Below are positions 17,430 through 26,304 of a stretch of 48,742 bases of DNA, piece by piece. The notes below the pieces were generated by a model. That model made no database searches and was not told the origin of the DNA. It saw nothing but the letters and a program-made list of their open reading frames with translations. The stretch comes from Terriglobia bacterium (GTDB taxonomy: Bacteria; Acidobacteriota; Terriglobia; Bryobacterales; Bryobacteraceae): NCBI GenBank assembly GCA_021324185.1, contig JAJPJN010000126.1, positions 1-48,742 on the forward strand. The letters are read 5' to 3'. Numbering within the stretch: the stretch's first letter is position 1; each line of letters begins with the position of its first letter. The translations under genes were made by a program, and so were the position numbers.

Positions 17430-18650
17430 AAACGACATGAGGAGAAAAACTCCAATCACAATCGTGATAATCGTGAGCGGTGCGCCGATTTTGAAGTATT
17501 CCCAGAAGCTGATTTCGATGCCCCTCTGCCGGGCGCGCTGGACCACGATCAGGTTTGCAACCGAACCCAGAATCGTGAAATTCCCTGCCAGCGTGGAGCT
17601 CATCGCCAGCGCTAACCAGGCCCGCTCTCGATGCTGCTTCAACTGCAATACAAACGGCTTCAGTACCAGCACCGCCGGAACGTTGCTGACAATGTTTGAG
17701 AGCACCGCCGAAATGCCGCTGATTATGGGCACGCGCTCTAAATGAAGGTGCGCGGCATAGCCCAGCACGTTTGGAGTGAATACCGTCTTTTCGATTCCTG
17801 CAACCACGACAAACAACCCGCCAAAGAGCAGCAGCAAAGGAAAATCGATTTCGCGATAGATCTTTTCCGGCTTGGCCCGGCGCGTAATCAGCAGAAAAGC
17901 ACCGGCCACAATGGCAACCTTAGCCGGCGGCTGTCCAAGAAAGAACAACACGATCATGCACAAGGTCACAATTGCTGCTTTCATCGCAATCGGCTTGCTG
18001 TAATGGACCGTCCGCTCCGCCGGTTTGAAGTGATTGCCTCGAAACTCATCCCGGAAAAATAAAAAGATCAGCACAATCGTAATCACCAGCCCAATAGCCG
18101 CTGTAGGCGCCAGTGCAGCCGCAAACCGCAGATAAGCAATATGAGAAAAGCTGCCAATCAGAATGTTTTGTGGATTTCCGGTAATCGTGGCCGTACTGCC
18201 AATGTTTGACGACATCGCGATAGCCAGCAGATACGGCACGGGATTCCGTCGCAGGCTCGAGATCAAATCCAGCACGAGCGGCGTCATCGCCAGGCAAATC
18301 GTGTCGTTCACAAGAAAGGCCGAAAAGAATCCGGAAACCAGGACCACCGCAATCAGAACGATCAGCGGGTGATGAGTATGGCGCAAAATCCAGGAGTTCA
18401 CGATCGCGAAAAAGCCGGACAGCCTCAAATACGCGACCACAATCATCATCCCGAGAAGCAGCACCAAAGTGTCTAAATCAATCGCCTTGTAAGCTTCATT
18501 CAGGGTCAGGACTCCGCAAGCCACCATGAGGCTGCCGCCAATTAAGGCTGCGCCGGTGCGATCGATATGTAGCCCGGGTACGCGGCCCCAGCCGACAACC
18601 AGATAAGTTGCCAGAAAGATCAAGACAGAAAGGATCGTAATTGCAGGCAT
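17421..18650 (-). CDS. ArsB/NhaD/SLC13-type anion transporter
   Basis: A polytopic inner-membrane protein of 409 residues with about 10-12 helices. The two halves carry matching re-entrant-loop signatures typical of the ion transporter superfamily: NDTICLAMTPLV with SSNIGSTATITGNPQN in the first half, and SNIVSNVPAVL with STLAGNFTILGSVAN in the second. This family includes ArsB arsenite, citrate/dicarboxylate and Na+/H+ transporters. The pattern is nearest to YbiR-like putative anion transporters. The substrate cannot be named, and there are no ars genes nearby. I chose ATG 18650, just before the first helix, over ATG 18686. It is divergent from the B12-binding protein gene. Confidence 0.88.
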   Translation of the reverse strand: MPAITILSVLIFLATYLVVGWGRVPGLHIDRTGAALIGGSLMVACGVLTLNEAYKAIDLDTLVLLLGMMIVVAYLRLSGFFAIVNSWILRHTHHPLIVLIAVVLVSGFFSAFLVNDTICLAMTPLVLDLISSLRRNPVPYLLAIAMSSNIGSTATITGNPQNILIGSFSHIAYLRFAAALAPTAAIGLVITIVLIFLFFRDEFRGNHFKPAERTVHYSKPIAMKAAIVTLCMIVLFFLGQPPAKVAIVAGAFLLITRRAKPEKIYREIDFPLLLLFGGLFVVVAGIEKTVFTPNVLGYAAHLHLERVPIISGISAVLSNIVSNVPAVLVLKPFVLQLKQHRERAWLALAMSSTLAGNFTILGSVANLIVVQRARQRGIEISFWEYFKIGAPLTIITIVIGVFLLMSFAG

Positions 18651-18723
18651 GCACCGGCCGTGTTGTCTTCGTAGTGAGTGTGCCACATAGCGGCAACATG
18701 AACGCGATGCCGCCCCTCCGGGC

Positions 18724-18729
18724 TATAAT
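18724..18729 (+). promoter_or_regulatory. Perfect -10 hexamer upstream of the B12-binding protein gene
   Basis: TATAAT lies 15 bases before the ATG at 18745. No good -35 is visible at 16-18 bp spacing. If used, the mRNA would have a leader of only about 8-10 bases. Confidence 0.4.
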
Positions 18730-18744
18730 CTGGACAGTGTAACC

Positions 18745-19146
18745 ATGAGCATTCCGATTCGTGTGCTCGTCGCCAAACCTGGCCTCGATGGACACGACCG
18801 TGGCGCCAAAGTGATCGCACGCGCGCTTCGGGATGCCGGAATGGAAGTGATTTACACCGGTCTCCGGCAAACGCCGGAGATGATCGTCAACGCAGCTCTG
18901 CAGGAGGACGTGCAAGTCATCGGCTTGTCCATCCTTTCAGGCGCGCACAACGCGATTGTGCCGCGCGTGATGGAGTTGCTGCGGGAAAAGGGAATGACGG
19001 ACGTTATCGTCGTCGTCGGCGGAATCATTCCGGACGAAGATGCGGCCGAACTCAAGCAGCTCGGCGTGGCTGAAGTGTTTCAGCCCGGCGCCTCGCTCGA
19101 TAAAATCATTACTTTTATCCGCGATTCGGTAAAACAGGTGGCCTGA
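18745..19146 (+). CDS. Stand-alone cobalamin-binding (methylmalonyl-CoA mutase C-terminal) protein
   Basis: A 133-residue Rossmann-like B12-binding domain of the methylmalonyl-CoA mutase small-subunit type. The cobalamin signature DGHDRG at residues 15-20 (D15, H17, G20) supplies the histidine that coordinates cobalt in base-off B12. LSILSG and VVVGGIIP provide the remaining S-x-L and GG elements. Such separate subunits pair with a catalytic TIM-barrel subunit to interconvert succinyl-CoA or related acyl-CoAs. No large subunit or MeaB chaperone gene is in this window, so the partner must be encoded elsewhere. A TATAAT box lies just upstream. The next gene on this strand, NYN-LOTUS, is about 120 bp away and not obviously related. 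Confidence 0.92.
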   Translation: MSIPIRVLVAKPGLDGHDRGAKVIARALRDAGMEVIYTGLRQTPEMIVNAALQEDVQVIGLSILSGAHNAIVPRVMELLREKGMTDVIVVVGGIIPDEDAAELKQLGVAEVFQPGASLDKIITFIRDSVKQVA

Positions 19147-19194
19147 GCATTTTGCTCAACATGAAAACCCGTAACGCACAATTCGAGAAGCGCA

Positions 19195-19248
19195 AAGGCC
19201 GGGGATGCCCCCGCAGCCCTCTGGCGCGTTTCTTTTAAAACGTGCGCC
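19195..19248 (+). other. Two hairpins in the leader of the NYN-LOTUS gene
   Basis: The 119-bp gap before the NYN gene contains a GC-rich inverted repeat around 19198-19213 (CCGGGG / CCCCCG). A longer one lies at 19223-19248, GGCGC-GTTT with AAAC-GT-GCGCC, that is nine pairs with a two-base bulge. The second ends 17 bases before the ATG. There is no T-tract, so it is not a standard terminator. Confidence 0.35.
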
Positions 19249-19265
19249 GGAAAGAAAAGGAAACA

Positions 19266-20534
19266 ATGCAAGACAGACTGAACATCGCCGTGTTCGTCGA
19301 CTACGACAATATCGAGATTGGCGTCAAGTCGACGTTACGGCGTGAGTTCGACGTCTCGCTCGCGCTCAGCGCATTAAAGGAGCGCGGCGACATCGTCGCG
19401 AAATTCGCCTACGCGAATTGGGGGCGCCAGGAGGGCGCTACCCGCCAGATGGCCGAAAACGCCGTCCAAATGGTACAAAGAATTCCCTCACCGCGAGGCG
19501 ACAAGAACGGCGCCGATATCAACCTCGCGCTCGATGCCTTGGAAATGGCCTTTACCCACGCGCATGTGAATGCGTTCGCCATTGTTAGCGGCGACAGCGA
19601 TTTTATCCCGCTTGTCAACAAGCTGAAGGAATACGGCAAAACCGTCTTCGTCGTTGGCGGCAAAGCCTTCACCAGCACCATCCTGCAGCAGAACTGCCAC
19701 GAGTTCGTGAGCTATGAATCGCTGCTCGAAGATGGCGCTGCCATCGTCGCGCAGCCCATGCCCGACCGGCGCGATGTGCGCGGCGAACGGCCCGATCGCA
19801 AGGATCGCAGAGAACGCGGCCAGCGCCCTGCCCCGCTCGATCTCTCGCAAGCCATGCCTCTGGTCGAGCGCGCGCTGCAAGTCCTCGAACGCCGTGGCGT
19901 TCAACCCCAGCTTGGCCTTCTCAAAAGCACCATGCTGCAGCTTGATCCTGCTTTCAGCGAACGCGCATACGGCGCCGGCAGCTTCTCCGATTTCGTCGAG
20001 AAACTGAAGAAAGCCGAATTTATCAACGTCAGCGGATCCGGTGGCCGCTATGTCATCGAACGCCGCGGCCACGCGCCCGATAAAGCTGCGCCGAAACCGG
20101 AAGAAGCGCTGCCCATGCTGCGCGACATGCTGGAAACTCATCGCATGGAGCTCGAAGAAGGCGCTACCGCCGAAGAACTCGAGCAATGGATGCAGGCCGA
20201 GCACCCCGATTTCAACCTGCAAAAATTCGGCTTCCAGTCCTTCTCGGAATTCCTCAATTACGCGCAGGATAAAACGGTCGTGCGCACCGAGCCCGATGAG
20301 GAACGCGGCCTTATCGTGCATCTCGGCGCCGAGTTCTACCCGCCCGCCCTGCCGGAATCCCCCGCTGAACCGGCCATCGAAGAAGAGGATGAGCCGCAGC
20401 CCATCGTCGAAGGCCAGCCCACTATTTTCGAGCCGAATCCCCCACCGCCCAAGCCGAAAAAGACCGTAGCACGCAAACGCGCCGCAGCCGGCGCAGGGTC
20501 CATTCGTCGGCCGCGCAAGAAACGTCCGGAATAG
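19266..20534 (+). CDS. NYN-domain (LabA/DUF88) putative ribonuclease with two OST-HTH/LOTUS-like domains
   Basis: A 422-residue cytoplasmic protein. The NYN/PIN-like nuclease fold spans about 5-155 with acidic metal-binding residues D12 and D14 (FVDYDN), D84 (NGADINLALDAL), and D110 and D112 (SGDSDFIPL). A basic Arg-rich linker (about 168-188) follows. Two winged-helix segments of OST-HTH/LOTUS type come next, at about 192-266 (with SFSDFVEKLKK) and 278-355 (with SFSEFLNYAQDK). The tail is Pro/Lys/Arg-rich. NYN proteins cut RNA, and LOTUS domains bind RNA, including G-rich RNA, so an RNA-processing or decay role is likely. ATG 19266 has AAAGG just upstream; the frame extends to a GTG at 19242. 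Confidence 0.92.
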   Translation: MQDRLNIAVFVDYDNIEIGVKSTLRREFDVSLALSALKERGDIVAKFAYANWGRQEGATRQMAENAVQMVQRIPSPRGDKNGADINLALDALEMAFTHAHVNAFAIVSGDSDFIPLVNKLKEYGKTVFVVGGKAFTSTILQQNCHEFVSYESLLEDGAAIVAQPMPDRRDVRGERPDRKDRRERGQRPAPLDLSQAMPLVERALQVLERRGVQPQLGLLKSTMLQLDPAFSERAYGAGSFSDFVEKLKKAEFINVSGSGGRYVIERRGHAPDKAAPKPEEALPMLRDMLETHRMELEEGATAEELEQWMQAEHPDFNLQKFGFQSFSEFLNYAQDKTVVRTEPDEERGLIVHLGAEFYPPALPESPAEPAIEEEDEPQPIVEGQPTIFEPNPPPPKPKKTVARKRAAAGAGSIRRPRKKRPE

Positions 20535-20651
20535 CCTGAACCTCTTCTAACCCGCACAACAGCAACGGCTTACCCACACCGCCAACTCTATCTTCAGCGA
20601 CAAACTACCACTTCTCTATCGACTTACTGGACTTTGTGCTATCCTGCCGCT

Positions 20652-21554
20652 ATGACTGCTCTGAGCCACCTCCGGCAACTCGAAGCAGAAAGCATCCACA
20701 TCTTCCGTGAAGTAGCGGCCGAATGTCAGAAGCCGGTGCTGCTCTATTCCATCGGCAAGGATTCATCGGTTCTACTTCGCCTCGCCCAGAAAGCGTTCTA
20801 CCCAGGGCCCATACCTTTCCCGCTTCTGCACATCGACACCGGCTACAAGTTTCGGGAGATGATCGAATTCCGCGACCGCTACACCGCCGAGCTTGGGCTC
20901 AAGCTGATCGTCCACACGAATCACGCCGCCTTGAACGGCGGCGCAAACCCGTTCGCATGGGGAATCCAGCGCTGCTGCGGGGCGCTCAAGACCACCGCGC
21001 TTTTAGACGGTCTGCGAGCCGGCGGCTTCGATGCGGCTATCGGAGGAGCGCGTCGCGACGAAGAACGTTCCCGCGCCAAAGAGCGCGTATTCTCCTTCCG
21101 CAATGAGCGCGGCCAATGGGACCCGCGCAACCAGCGCCCCGAACTTTGGAACATTTTCAACACGCATATCCGCCCCGGCGAGAGCTTGCGTGTGTTTCCG
21201 CTTTCCAATTGGACGGAGCTCGACGTCTGGCAATACATTCACGCAGAAAACATCCCCGTTGTGCCGCTCTACTTCGCGAAATTGCGCCCCATGCTCGTCC
21301 GCGGCGATACTCTGCTGCCCCTCGAACAGCCCTTTATTCCGCGCTTGCCTGGTGAACAGACCCAATTGGTGAAGTGCCGCATGCGCTCACTTGGATGCAG
21401 CCCCTGCACGGGCGCCATTCGATCCGACGCCGATACGGTGCCGCGCATCATCGAAGAGCTCATTGGGATGCGGCGTTCAGAGCGCCAAAATCGCGTCATC
21501 GATCACGACCAGGACGGCTCCATGGAAATCAAGAAACAGGAGGGGTATTTCTAA
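20652..21554 (+). CDS. cysD: Sulfate adenylyltransferase subunit 2 (CysD)
   Basis: The small subunit of ATP sulfurylase, which makes adenosine 5'-phosphosulfate (APS) from sulfate and ATP together with CysN. The PP-loop SIGKDSS is at residues 33-39. [30 protein letters not shown] and WNIFN are typical CysD signatures, and the end KKQEGYF is the conserved C-terminus. At 300 residues it is full length. I took the ATG at 20652; the frame runs six codons further upstream. Its stop overlaps the cysN start (TAATG), so the two are translationally coupled. It is the first gene of the cysD-cysN-cysH-permease operon. No riboswitch is evident in the 115 bp upstream. Confidence 0.97.
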   Translation: MTALSHLRQLEAESIHIFREVAAECQKPVLLYSIGKDSSVLLRLAQKAFYPGPIPFPLLHIDTGYKFREMIEFRDRYTAELGLKLIVHTNHAALNGGANPFAWGIQRCCGALKTTALLDGLRAGGFDAAIGGARRDEERSRAKERVFSFRNERGQWDPRNQRPELWNIFNTHIRPGESLRVFPLSNWTELDVWQYIHAENIPVVPLYFAKLRPMLVRGDTLLPLEQPFIPRLPGEQTQLVKCRMRSLGCSPCTGAIRSDADTVPRIIEELIGMRRSERQNRVIDHDQDGSMEIKKQEGYF

Positions 21555-23056
21555 TGGCGGCGCCCGCACTCGCTACCCAAGATGCATTCGAAGAGTTTCT
21601 CGAACGCGAAAGAACAAAAGACCTGCTTCGCTTCACCACCGCCGGCAGCGTCGACGACGGCAAATCCACGCTGATCGGCCGTCTTCTATACGACTCGCGC
21701 AACGTCTACGAAGATCAACTGGAATCAGTCACGAAAGCCTCGCTCGGCCGCAACGCCGGTGTGATTGATTTCTCGCTGCTGACCGACGGATTGCGCGCCG
21801 AACGCGAGCAGGGCATCACGATCGATGTAGCTCACCGCTATTTTTCGACCCCGCGCCGGAAATTCATCATCGCCGATACGCCCGGCCACGAGCAGTATAC
21901 GCGCAACATGGTGACGGGCGCATCCACCGCCAGCCTCGCCATCGTTCTTGTGGACGCACGCAAAGGGTTGCTACCGCAATCACGCCGGCACGCCTACATT
22001 GCAGCGCTGCTCGGGTTACGCCATCTCGTCGTGGCCGTGAACAAGATGGACCTCGTCGGCTATGATGCCGCCGTGTTCCGGCAAATCGAGGAAGATTTCC
22101 GGGCATTTCTGCGCGAATTTCCGTCCATCCATCCATACTTCATCCCGGTCAGCGCGCTGTGCGGCGATAACGTTGTCGCCCGAAGCAGCAACATGCCCTG
22201 GTTCGAGGGCTTGAGCCTGCTCGATTATCTGGAACAGGTACCCGTAGCCGGTCGCACCCACGCAGCGGCTTTCCGCTTCCCGGTGCAACGCGTGGTTCGG
22301 CCAGATCGCGATTTTCGCGGTTACGCCGGAACCGTCGCATCCGGCCGCGTGCGCGTTGGTGATGCCATCACCGTGTTTCCTTCCTGTAAACGAACCACAG
22401 TAACTGCCATCATCACCTTCAACGGCAATCCAAAAGAAGCACAAGCCGGTGAAGCCATAACGCTCGCGCTATCGGACGATCTGGATATCACGCGCGGAGA
22501 TCTGATCGCCTCTGCCGCCAACTCTCCCACAACCGCCTCGTCCATCCGGGCCACGCTGGTCTGGCTGGATGAAGCGCCTGCGGAACTGAACAGACGCTAC
22601 CGGCTAAAGCACATGGCCCGCCAGGAGTGGACGGAACTGAAGGCGATCGATTACCGGATCAACATCAATACCCTCGCGCGCGAATCAGCGCCGGCACTCG
22701 AAATGAACGGGATCGGCGCCGTTCGCCTCGAAGCCGCGCGACCACTCACATTTGATCCATATGCACAGCACCGGACCACCGGCAGTTTTGTGCTCATCGA
22801 TCCCGTTACCAACGCCACCGTCGCCGCCGGCTTGGTCCAAGGCCCGGCCGAAGAAAGCTCATTCGCACGCCCCTCATTGCGCACGGCGAACGCAATAAAC
22901 TGGCAGATCCAAAATGGCGCGCTGGTAATCTCCACCACCCGGCCGGGCGGATTCTCTGCACGCAACGGCAACTCGAGCGGGTCCGCAATCACCGATGAGG
23001 GCACGCTCCAAACCTTCCACGCCCTACTCGAAAAATTAGGCGTTTCGTTGTTCTAA
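21554..23056 (+). CDS. cysN: Sulfate adenylyltransferase subunit 1, GTPase (CysN)
   Basis: The GTPase subunit of ATP sulfurylase; GTP hydrolysis drives APS formation by CysD. The EF-Tu-like G domain has G1 GSVDDGKS (31-38), G3 DTPGHEQYTRNM and G4 NKMD. Two beta-barrel domains follow, with RPDRDFRGYAGTVASG as a typical element. Length is 500 residues from ATG 21554, which overlaps the cysD stop by one base. The frame is open 60 codons further upstream, but that part is a shadow of cysD. There is no C-terminal APS kinase (CysC) domain, consistent with direct APS reduction by the next gene product. Confidence 0.97.
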   Translation: MAAPALATQDAFEEFLERERTKDLLRFTTAGSVDDGKSTLIGRLLYDSRNVYEDQLESVTKASLGRNAGVIDFSLLTDGLRAEREQGITIDVAHRYFSTPRRKFIIADTPGHEQYTRNMVTGASTASLAIVLVDARKGLLPQSRRHAYIAALLGLRHLVVAVNKMDLVGYDAAVFRQIEEDFRAFLREFPSIHPYFIPVSALCGDNVVARSSNMPWFEGLSLLDYLEQVPVAGRTHAAAFRFPVQRVVRPDRDFRGYAGTVASGRVRVGDAITVFPSCKRTTVTAIITFNGNPKEAQAGEAITLALSDDLDITRGDLIASAANSPTTASSIRATLVWLDEAPAELNRRYRLKHMARQEWTELKAIDYRININTLARESAPALEMNGIGAVRLEAARPLTFDPYAQHRTTGSFVLIDPVTNATVAAGLVQGPAEESSFARPSLRTANAINWQIQNGALVISTTRPGGFSARNGNSSGSAITDEGTLQTFHALLEKLGVSLF

Positions 23057-23066
23057 GCAGGTCTCT

Positions 23067-23741
23067 ATGGTTCTTGAGAGCACAAAAACACATCAGGCGC
23101 GCGATCTGGTCAAAGCGGCGCTTGAAATCCAGGGCAGCGCTTGCCTCACGTGCAGCTTCCAGATCGAAGACATGGTCGTCCTCGATCTCGTGCGCGAGCA
23201 CGCGCCCGCCATTCCGGTTCTATTCCTCGATACCGGCTACCATTTCGCCGGACTCTATCGATATCGCGATGAGATGGCCGCCCGCTATGGCCTGAACTTG
23301 ATCAACGTTCTTCCTCAGCAGACAGTCGCCGAGCAGGAGGCGCAACTCGGCATCCTCTATCAGTCCCAGCCCGACCAATGCTGCAAGCTGCGGAAAGTGA
23401 AACCGCTCTTCGCCGCTCTCGAAGCCTACGACATTTGGTTCACCGGATTGCGCCGCGTGCAGTCGCCCACCCGCGCCAACCTGCAAGTTCGCGAGACATT
23501 TCCGCTCCCCGGCGGCAAGCAGCTTGAAAAAATCAGCCCGCTCGCCGATTGGACCGACCGTGAAGTCTGGCTTTACGCGCGCGAGCACGCCATCCCGGCC
23601 CTGCCGCTCTACGATGCCGGTTACACCAGCATCGGCTGCGAGCCCTGCACCGCCCTTCCTTCCGACCCGGCAAACGCCCGCTCAGGCCGATGGGCCGGGC
23701 GAAAGCTGGAATGCGGCATTCATATCGCCGGGAGCCAATGA
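23067..23741 (+). CDS. cysH: APS reductase, 4Fe-4S type (CysH family)
   Basis: Reduces the activated sulfate to sulfite using thioredoxin. The 224-residue protein has the PP-loop-like TCSFQIEDMVVLDL. The four iron-sulfur cysteines typical of APS-using enzymes are present: C105-C106 (QCCKLRKVKP) and C191/C194 (GCEPC). The catalytic Cys is C216 in LECGIH. Both cysteine pairs point to APS rather than PAPS as substrate, which fits the absence of cysC. It begins 10 bp after cysN, and its stop TGA is directly followed by the ATG of the permease gene, so all four are one transcription unit. Sulfite reductase genes are not in this window. Confidence 0.95.
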   Translation: MVLESTKTHQARDLVKAALEIQGSACLTCSFQIEDMVVLDLVREHAPAIPVLFLDTGYHFAGLYRYRDEMAARYGLNLINVLPQQTVAEQEAQLGILYQSQPDQCCKLRKVKPLFAALEAYDIWFTGLRRVQSPTRANLQVRETFPLPGGKQLEKISPLADWTDREVWLYAREHAIPALPLYDAGYTSIGCEPCTALPSDPANARSGRWAGRKLECGIHIAGSQ

Positions 23742-24488
23742 ATGGAATTGCTGGCTGGCTTCGTAATCGCTCTCGCGATCTCGCTGACAGGAGTAGGCGC
23801 GGGCAGCATGACCACCCCTGTGCTGATTCTCTTGCTCGGAGTCCGGCCTGCCACTGCCGTCGGAACGGCATTGGCATTTGGCGCTATCGTGAAGCTGATT
23901 TCCGCGCCCGTTTACATCCTTCGCCGCGACGTCAATTGGCGCGTTCTTTTGCTGCTGTTTGCGGGCGGCCTTCCCGGCGTCATCGCCGGCAGCCTGCTTC
24001 TCAATCGATTCAAAACTGGACCGTACGAACGCCTCTTATACACGGCACTCGGAAGCCTCATTGTGTTGAGCGCCGGATACCATCTGTACCGCGCGTTCCG
24101 GCCACAGCATCGAAGCGCTGTCGTAGATCGCTCCCGATTCCTTCCTTGGCTTGCCGTCCCGATCGGTGCCGAAGTAGGTTTTTCATCTGCCGGCGCGGGC
24201 GCGCTCGGGTCCCTACTGCTTCTCGGTTTCACCCCGCTCACCGCTCTCGAAGTCATCGGAACAGATCTGTGCTTTGGTCTGGGGCTGTCTTTCGCCGGAA
24301 GCGTCATTCAGCTTGGGGCGGGCAACTATGACGCGATACTGTTGCTGAAGCTGGTTGCAGGCGGCGTATGCGGCGCAATATGCGGATCGCTGCTTGCCGG
24401 AAAAATCGCGCCACGGCCTCTACGCGTTGGCCTGTTGTTAACGCTCATCCTTCTCGGATTTCAACTGGCGGCTTATACGGCCATCTGA
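23742..24488 (+). CDS. TauE/SafE (TSUP) family permease
   Basis: A 248-residue membrane protein of about eight helices with the internal twofold pattern of TSUP proteins (LTGVGAGSMTTPVLILLLG at the start, SSAGAGALGSLLLLGFTP at the middle). The family moves sulfur-containing anions such as sulfite, sulfonates or thiosulfate; some members take up sulfate precursors, others export sulfite. Its ATG follows the cysH stop directly, so it very likely serves sulfate assimilation, either bringing in a sulfur anion or removing excess sulfite made by CysH. Direction cannot be decided. It converges on the DUF4126 gene with a 16-bp gap. Confidence 0.9.
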   Translation: MELLAGFVIALAISLTGVGAGSMTTPVLILLLGVRPATAVGTALAFGAIVKLISAPVYILRRDVNWRVLLLLFAGGLPGVIAGSLLLNRFKTGPYERLLYTALGSLIVLSAGYHLYRAFRPQHRSAVVDRSRFLPWLAVPIGAEVGFSSAGAGALGSLLLLGFTPLTALEVIGTDLCFGLGLSFAGSVIQLGAGNYDAILLLKLVAGGVCGAICGSLLAGKIAPRPLRVGLLLTLILLGFQLAAYTAI

Positions 24489-24504
24489 CTTGGCTCTGCC
24501 GCCG

Positions 24505-25047
24505 CTAGTAACTGGCTCCTTCAGACGCCGCGCCGTCTTCCTCCTTCAACGACGAGAGCACAAGATAACCCGCCCCCGCCACAATCGCATCTTCAATAAT
24601 GCCCACCACCGAGTCCGGAACTTGGTATGCTTGCGTCACCCGCTCGCGCAGTTTATATGCAGCAAAGCCCGCGCCGATCGCACTACCTGCTCCAATCAAC
24701 GCACCGGGCCACCACGGGCGCTTCGCTCTCGCAAAAATCGCGGCCCCGCTGATGCCGCCCGCCACTCCCCTGGCTGCAATCGGGCCGGCTTTCTCGAGCA
24801 CCTTGCCCGCAACCTTTTCGCCCGTCGAGAGCACGCTCAGAATCTTTGATACGCCGGAATGGTTGAGCAATGCCAGAGGCGATCCTTCCTGCGGAATCAG
24901 CCCCATCTCTGAAAATTGGCTGACTACCTTAGGCGGCGACATGGAGCGCATCCCGGCAATCGCGCCCATTACGGCTGCTCCCGCATAAGCGCGCAGGGCG
25001 TTTGGAGCCTGTTGCGCGCGAGTGCTGTAGACTTGCGCATCGTTCAT
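24505..25047 (-). CDS. DUF4126-like membrane protein
   Basis: A 180-residue protein with several Gly/Ala-rich hydrophobic helices (AYAGAAVMGAIAGMRS at the start, ALIGAGSAIGAGFAAYKL and IIEDAIVAGAGYLVLS later). The RSMSPP motif after the first helix and the glycine-rich later helices match my recollection of the DUF4126 family. Function unknown. The frame continues upstream to 25533, but that stretch is antisense to the aldolase gene, has no coding character and would remove the natural start, so I used ATG 25047. It is divergent from the aldolase-family gene with about 110 bp between them. Confidence 0.75.
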   Translation of the reverse strand: MNDAQVYSTRAQQAPNALRAYAGAAVMGAIAGMRSMSPPKVVSQFSEMGLIPQEGSPLALLNHSGVSKILSVLSTGEKVAGKVLEKAGPIAARGVAGGISGAAIFARAKRPWWPGALIGAGSAIGAGFAAYKLRERVTQAYQVPDSVVGIIEDAIVAGAGYLVLSSLKEEDGAASEGASY

Positions 25048-25158
25048 AGAGGAATTCTGTCCTTTCCAATCTTTGGATGAAGATAGCGCGATGAATCGTA
25101 CACGGATTGTTCGCGCGCAACATCCGCCCACGCCCCATACTGTCGGATCTGCGAGAAT

Positions 25159-26304
25159 GTGCTCGTGTTGCCACCGCTCGATCGATACCGCCTGGAAAAC
25201 GCCAACGATCTCCTGACCCCGGCGCTGCTGATCTATCCCGAAATCGTGGACGCAAATATCGCCGCCACCATCAGAATGGCCGGCAATGACCCCAACCGCT
25301 GGCGACCGCACATCAAAACCGCCAAAATTCCTGCCATTGTCGAGTTGATGATGGCCCATGGCGTCCTTCAGTTCAAATGTTCCACCACGCTCGAGCTTCT
25401 GGTCGCCTGCCAGTCGGGCGCCGAAGATGTCTTGCTTGCGTTCCCCGTGATGGGCGCAAATGCCGCGCGTGTGAAGGAGATCGCGGCGCGTTATCCCGGA
25501 ACATCCGTTTCCGTGCTGGTAGAAGATGCCCAACAGGCAGCGGTCTGGAAGAACTCCGGCATCGGCCTTTTCATTGATGTGAATTCCGGCATGGACCGGA
25601 CCGGTATCGATCCAAAACGGGCTGGCGAAATCCTGGCGTTAGCGCAGGAACTTGGCTTGCAGTTTCGCGGGGTTCATTTCTACGATGGCCACATGTCTGG
25701 CATTCCGGCCGCTGAACGCGAGCAGCATGCCCATGAAGGTTACGGCCGTCTGATCCAACTGATTCAACGCCTGGAAGCGAGCGGCATCCATGTTCCCGAA
25801 GTAATCACCTCCGGAACGCCCGCCGCCCCCTATGCGATTTCCTACTCCCCTTTCCGCGATGCTGATTTTCTTCACCGCATTTCGCCCGGCACTGTGGTTT
25901 TCAACGATACCACCAGCCTGGAGCAACTGCCGGGCTACGGATATCAGCTCGCAGTAGTTGTCCTGAGCACCGTAATCAGCCGCCCCAAAGCCGCAATCAT
26001 CACCTGCGATGCCGGTCATAAAAGCGTCTCTGCCGATGCAGGTGTTCCCACTTGCGCAGTACTCGACCACCCCAACTGGAAACCGCTGAAGCCGAGCGAA
26101 GAGCATCTGCCCATCGAGATTTCCGAAGGCGCCGCGCCAAAGCTTGGCGAAAAAATCTATCTCATTCCGCGCCACGTTTGCCCCACCGTAAACAACTTCG
26201 ATGAAGCTGTATTCGTGGTTAGAGGACGCGTTCAAAGCACTGCACCGGTGGCCGCACGCGGGCACGAAAGCGCGCTTCGAACCGTGGCGGCAATAAGCGC
26301 CTGA
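25159..26304 (+). CDS. D-threonine aldolase / D-serine dehydratase family PLP enzyme
   Basis: A 381-residue fold-type III PLP enzyme (alanine racemase-like barrel plus C-terminal domain). The PLP lysine is in RPHIKTAK (K53). The C-terminal metal site of this family is visible as CDAGHKSVS and PRHVCPTVN, the His and Cys that bind the divalent metal. VNSGMDRTG and TSGTPAAPY complete the active site. Members split D-threonine into glycine and acetaldehyde or deaminate D-serine; the exact substrate is open. Start is a GTG at 25159; a second GTG lies two codons later. The DNA ligase ATG follows the stop directly (TGAATG), so the two are probably co-transcribed. Confidence 0.92.
   Translation: MLVLPPLDRYRLENANDLLTPALLIYPEIVDANIAATIRMAGNDPNRWRPHIKTAKIPAIVELMMAHGVLQFKCSTTLELLVACQSGAEDVLLAFPVMGANAARVKEIAARYPGTSVSVLVEDAQQAAVWKNSGIGLFIDVNSGMDRTGIDPKRAGEILALAQELGLQFRGVHFYDGHMSGIPAAEREQHAHEGYGRLIQLIQRLEASGIHVPEVITSGTPAAPYAISYSPFRDADFLHRISPGTVVFNDTTSLEQLPGYGYQLAVVVLSTVISRPKAAIITCDAGHKSVSADAGVPTCAVLDHPNWKPLKPSEEHLPIEISEGAAPKLGEKIYLIPRHVCPTVNNFDEAVFVVRGRVQSTAPVAARGHESALRTVAAISA

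Noticed and set aside
19144-19158. TGAGC-ATTTT-GCTCA hairpin at the stop of the B12-binding gene
   Set aside because: Only five base pairs and no T-tract, too weak to call a terminator.
19488-20321. 277-residue minus-strand frame
   Set aside because: Antisense to the NYN-LOTUS gene, no motif, no ribosome-binding site.
25048-25533. N-terminal extension of the DUF4126 protein
   Set aside because: Overlaps the aldolase gene in antisense; the natural hydrophobic protein starts at 25047.
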